Source: Gammaproteobacteria bacterium
GTDB lineage: Bacteria; Pseudomonadota; Gammaproteobacteria; Xanthomonadales; Marinicellaceae
Direction of reading: 5' to 3'
Length of the DNA stretch: 8,721 nucleotides
Assembly: GCA_030426705.1 (NCBI GenBank)
Contig: JAUHXW010000105.1
Span: forward strand, 1-8,721
Below, piece by piece: positions 7,274 to 8,721 of this stretch. Each line of letters starts with the position of its first letter. The first letter of the stretch is position 1. The notes beneath the pieces were generated by a model. That model had not been told where the DNA came from, searched no databases, and was given only the letters and a program-made list of their open reading frames with translations. Position numbers and translations under genes: made by a program.

Positions 7274-7438
7274 TAGAGACCTTTGCTCGATTCTGAGCAA
7301 TTGAGCAAAAAGAGCTAAAAATGGGCCAATCAAGGCGGAAAATGCAGTCCAATACGCCGTTATTGGCAAGTTTTTCAACGCAGAGTGGCGTATTTTTAGG
7401 CTTTTTATCTTTGATCACGAATCGAGCAAAGGTCTCTA
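7274..7438. mobile_element. MITE-like element with perfect 20-base terminal inverted repeats
   Basis: The two ends, 7274-7293 and 7419-7438, are exact 20-base inverted copies (core GAGACCTTTGCTCGATTC on the left). Inside, further arms pair in nested order: AAAAAGAGCTAAAAAT (7307-7322) with ATTTTTAGGCTTTTT (7392-7406), and a central hairpin in which 7325-7337 pairs with 7355-7367 with two mismatches (GCCAAT...GGCG against CGCC...ATTGGC). The outer repeats and the inner hairpin are offset by about ten bases. The 165 bases are too short for a transposase and no convincing gene lies inside. TA at both outer ends, or alternatively AAT at 7272-7274 and 7438-7440, could be the target duplication. 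The features fit a miniature inverted-repeat element moved by a transposase encoded elsewhere. The family (Tc1/mariner-IS630-like if TA, or IS5-like by the GAGACCTTTGC end, from weak recollection) is not settled. Confidence 0.75.
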
Positions 7439-7440
7439 AT
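7411..7440 (+). promoter_or_regulatory. Possible promoter formed by the right end of the MITE-like element
   Basis: TTGATC (7411-7416, 4 of 6) and TCTAAT (7435-7440, 5 of 6) are separated by 18 bases. The -35 lies inside the element and the -10 spans its outer edge, so the insertion junction would create the -10 box. Transcription would start near 7447, about 20 bases before the DUF1801 gene start. This is consensus matching only. Confidence 0.35.
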
Positions 7441-7466
7441 AGTCATCATTTTAAAAGAGAATCATC

Positions 7467-7892
7467 ATGGCAGAAAACAAAACCCAACCGACCGATGAAA
7501 GCGTGATTAAATTCCTCACCGGGGTTACCCCGGAACAAAAACGGCAGGACGCTTTTGCCTTATTGGAAATGATGGAACGGCTGTCTGGGTATCAAGCGAA
7601 AATGTGGGGACCAAGTATTGTTGGTTTTGGCCAATATCATTACAAATATGATTCAGGCCGTGAGGGCGATATGATGCGCATAGGATTTTCTCCGCGCAAG
7701 GCCAATCTGTCGTTGTACATCATCGCCGGTATCAATAAATATCAGGATTTGTTGAATCAATTGGGCAAACACAAAACGGGCAAGTCCTGTTTGTATGTGA
7801 ATAAGCTCAGTGACATTAAACTCAGTGTGTTGGAGCAAATCATCACTGAGGAACTGGCTATTATGGCAGAGAAGTATCCTGAGGGGGTTTGA
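7467..7892 (+). CDS. DUF1801 domain protein
   Basis: A 141-residue cytosolic protein of the DUF1801/YdhG-like family, whose biochemical role is not established. The family core is clear: residues about 24-45 (EQKRQDAFALLEMMERLSGY) form the N-terminal helix, followed by MWGPSIVGFGQYHYKYDSG at 47-64, then MRIGFSPRKANLSLYI at 70-85, then KSCLYVNKLSDIKLSVLEQI at 106-125. The length is typical of the single-domain type. The ATG at 7467 follows a partial ribosome binding site AAGAGA, six bases upstream. It sits directly downstream of the MITE-like element, which may provide its promoter. A small hairpin overlaps its stop codon. The family call is good; no function can be assigned. Confidence 0.85.
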   Translation: MAENKTQPTDESVIKFLTGVTPEQKRQDAFALLEMMERLSGYQAKMWGPSIVGFGQYHYKYDSGREGDMMRIGFSPRKANLSLYIIAGINKYQDLLNQLGKHKTGKSCLYVNKLSDIKLSVLEQIITEELAIMAEKYPEGV

Positions 7893-7907
7893 GCGGGAAA
7901 TGCTCAA
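7889..7907 (+). terminator. Small hairpin over the DUF1801 gene stop codon
   Basis: TTGAGC (7889-7894) pairs with GCTCAA (7902-7907) around a seven-base loop, and the TGA stop is inside the left arm. No T-run follows, so it is a weak terminator candidate at best; it may instead protect the mRNA 3' end. Confidence 0.25.
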
Positions 7908-7920
7908 TACGCTAAACACA

Positions 7921-7986
7921 CTGAACCTGTCGAAGTGTTTGTGAAATAAAGAAAATGCTAACTGGTTGAGGCTTCGACAGGCTCAG
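7921..7986. repeat. REP-like palindrome (CTGTCGAAG / CTTCGACAG arms)
   Basis: The 15-base arm at 7921-7935 (CTGAACCTGTCGAAG) is the inverse of 7972-7986 (CTTCGACAGGCTCAG) with one mismatch; ten bases nearest the loop are perfect. The spacer is 36 bases. The CTTCGACAGGCTCAG motif is known as a dispersed extragenic palindrome in many proteobacteria, where such repeats can be spread by RAYT (TnpA-REP) transposases. No RAYT gene is in the window. It lies 29 bases after the DUF1801 stop and could also form a terminating or RNA-stabilising structure. Confidence 0.7.
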
Positions 7987-8091
7987 CCGGCTTGTTTTTG
8001 GGTTTTGTCAGGGTTCAAGAGATGGCATGCGAAGCCTACCAAAGCACTCGGTCGATTTATTGGTAGAATCACTTTTAGCCCTGAAAAGCGA

Positions 8092-8097
8092 TACAAT
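8092..8097 (+). promoter_or_regulatory. Candidate -10 box for the downstream hydrolase gene
   Basis: TACAAT is a 5-of-6 match to the sigma70 -10 box, 27 bases before the ATG at 8125. No convincing -35 box is found 15 to 19 bases upstream, so the call rests on one element. Confidence 0.25.
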
Positions 8098-8124
8098 AAG
8101 TCTCTAATTTTATTTGAACCAACA

Positions 8125-8721
8125 ATGAATAACCTACCCTACAAAACCTGGGGCAAAGAAACGGCTGAAACGCCGATTTATTTTGCGCATGCCAATGGTT
8201 TTCCACCTGAAACCTATCAACCTATAATCGACGCTTTGGCCACACGATCCGAAGTGGTTTCCTATTTACAAAAACCGCTATGGGAACCCACACCGCCCGT
8301 TAAAAGCATCAACAGCTGGTTTGATCTGGCCGATGATGTGATTGCATTCTTTGACCAAAACAACATGAAAAATGTGGTGGCGGTGGGTCATTCACTGGGC
8401 TCTGTGACTGCTTTTATGGCGGCGCAAAAGCGACCAGATTTATTTAAAGCATTGGTGATGATTGAACCAGTAACTTTGCCTTGGTTGATATGCTGGATAA
8501 CACACCGTTTACCTAAATTGGCCAAGACGCGGGTGAAAATTATTGCGAAAACCCTGGGACGGCCCAATCGGTTTGAAAGCAGGCAGGCAGCCTTCGATTT
8601 TCATCGAAAATCCAGGGCATTTAAACGAGTCAGTGATGAAAATCTTTGGCATTATATACAAGCAGCTTTTGTGGAGCAGGGTGGCGAATTTTATCTGGCC
8701 TACCCACGGGAATGGGAAGCA
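8125..8721 (+). CDS. Alpha/beta hydrolase (3' partial)
   Basis: The reading frame is open from the ATG at 8125 to the right edge, giving 199 residues with no stop, so the C-terminal part with the catalytic histidine is missing. The oxyanion-region motif FAHANGFPPETYQPI (20-34) and the nucleophile elbow VGHSLGS with Ser90 are clear marks of an alpha/beta hydrolase. A cap-like region follows (PWLICWITHRLPKLAKTR, then RFESRQAAFDFHRKSRAFKR). There is no signal peptide, so it should be cytosolic. No strong ribosome binding site precedes the ATG; the sequence before it is TTTGAACCAACA. It lies beyond the REP-like palindrome and is probably a separate unit. It is only distantly similar to the other hydrolase in the window, sharing little beyond the fold motifs. 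Substrate unknown. Confidence 0.85.
   Translation, partial: MNNLPYKTWGKETAETPIYFAHANGFPPETYQPIIDALATRSEVVSYLQKPLWEPTPPVKSINSWFDLADDVIAFFDQNNMKNVVAVGHSLGSVTAFMAAQKRPDLFKALVMIEPVTLPWLICWITHRLPKLAKTRVKIIAKTLGRPNRFESRQAAFDFHRKSRAFKRVSDENLWHYIQAAFVEQGGEFYLAYPREWEA

Noticed and set aside
7321..7506. Open frame starting inside the MITE-like element and running into the DUF1801 gene
   Set aside because: It is read from the palindromic element, lies in another frame from the well-supported DUF1801 gene and shows no family features.
7969..8037. AGGCTTCG (7969-7976) and CGAAGCCT (8030-8037) as a second inverted repeat
   Set aside because: The match is only eight bases across more than 50, with no support from the flanks; the stronger pairing of the first arm is with 7921-7935.
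1..8721. CRISPR array, tRNA, rRNA or riboswitch
   Set aside because: No regularly spaced direct repeats, no cloverleaf-like or rRNA sequence and no known riboswitch core were seen in the gaps, the longest of which is about 250 bases.

Overview
The window reads as chromosomal DNA of a free-living gammaproteobacterium with moderately AT-rich DNA. The support is a TolB of the proteobacterial Tol-Pal type, a YhfA-like OsmC protein, a periplasmic-TPR/GGDEF diguanylate cyclase and an MsbA-like ABC exporter. I cannot name the genus; a marine lineage such as Marinicella is only a guess. Nothing here looks like a phage, a plasmid, a CRISPR array or an obvious defence island, and no rRNA or tRNA gene is seen.

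Left part, + strand: the 3' three quarters of tolB run in from the left edge. A hairpin and a good sigma70-like promoter follow, then a 632-residue membrane diguanylate cyclase, then a short gene for an OsmC/YhfA-like redox protein. The usual partner gene pal is not directly downstream of tolB.

Middle part, - strand: three genes read leftward as a probable operon: an alpha/beta hydrolase, an ABC exporter whose start overlaps the hydrolase stop by 19 bases, and, after 52 bases, a small secreted protein with a lipocalin-like GxW motif. This unit converges on the OsmC gene with only 3 bases between the two stop codons. A joint role in moving or modifying lipids is possible but is inference only.

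Right part, + strand: a divergently read, strongly acidic 129-residue protein that I do not recognise. Next comes a 165-base transposase-less element with perfect 20-base terminal inverted repeats and nested internal palindromes (MITE-like), whose right end may supply a promoter to the DUF1801 gene that follows. Then comes a REP-like palindrome with imperfect 15-base arms, and finally the start of a second alpha/beta hydrolase that runs off the right edge.

The most noteworthy items are the MITE-like element with its possible outward promoter, the REP-like palindrome, the acidic orphan protein, the diguanylate cyclase without a recognisable inhibitory site, and the hydrolase-exporter-secreted protein unit. 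No clearly new multi-gene system is evident.
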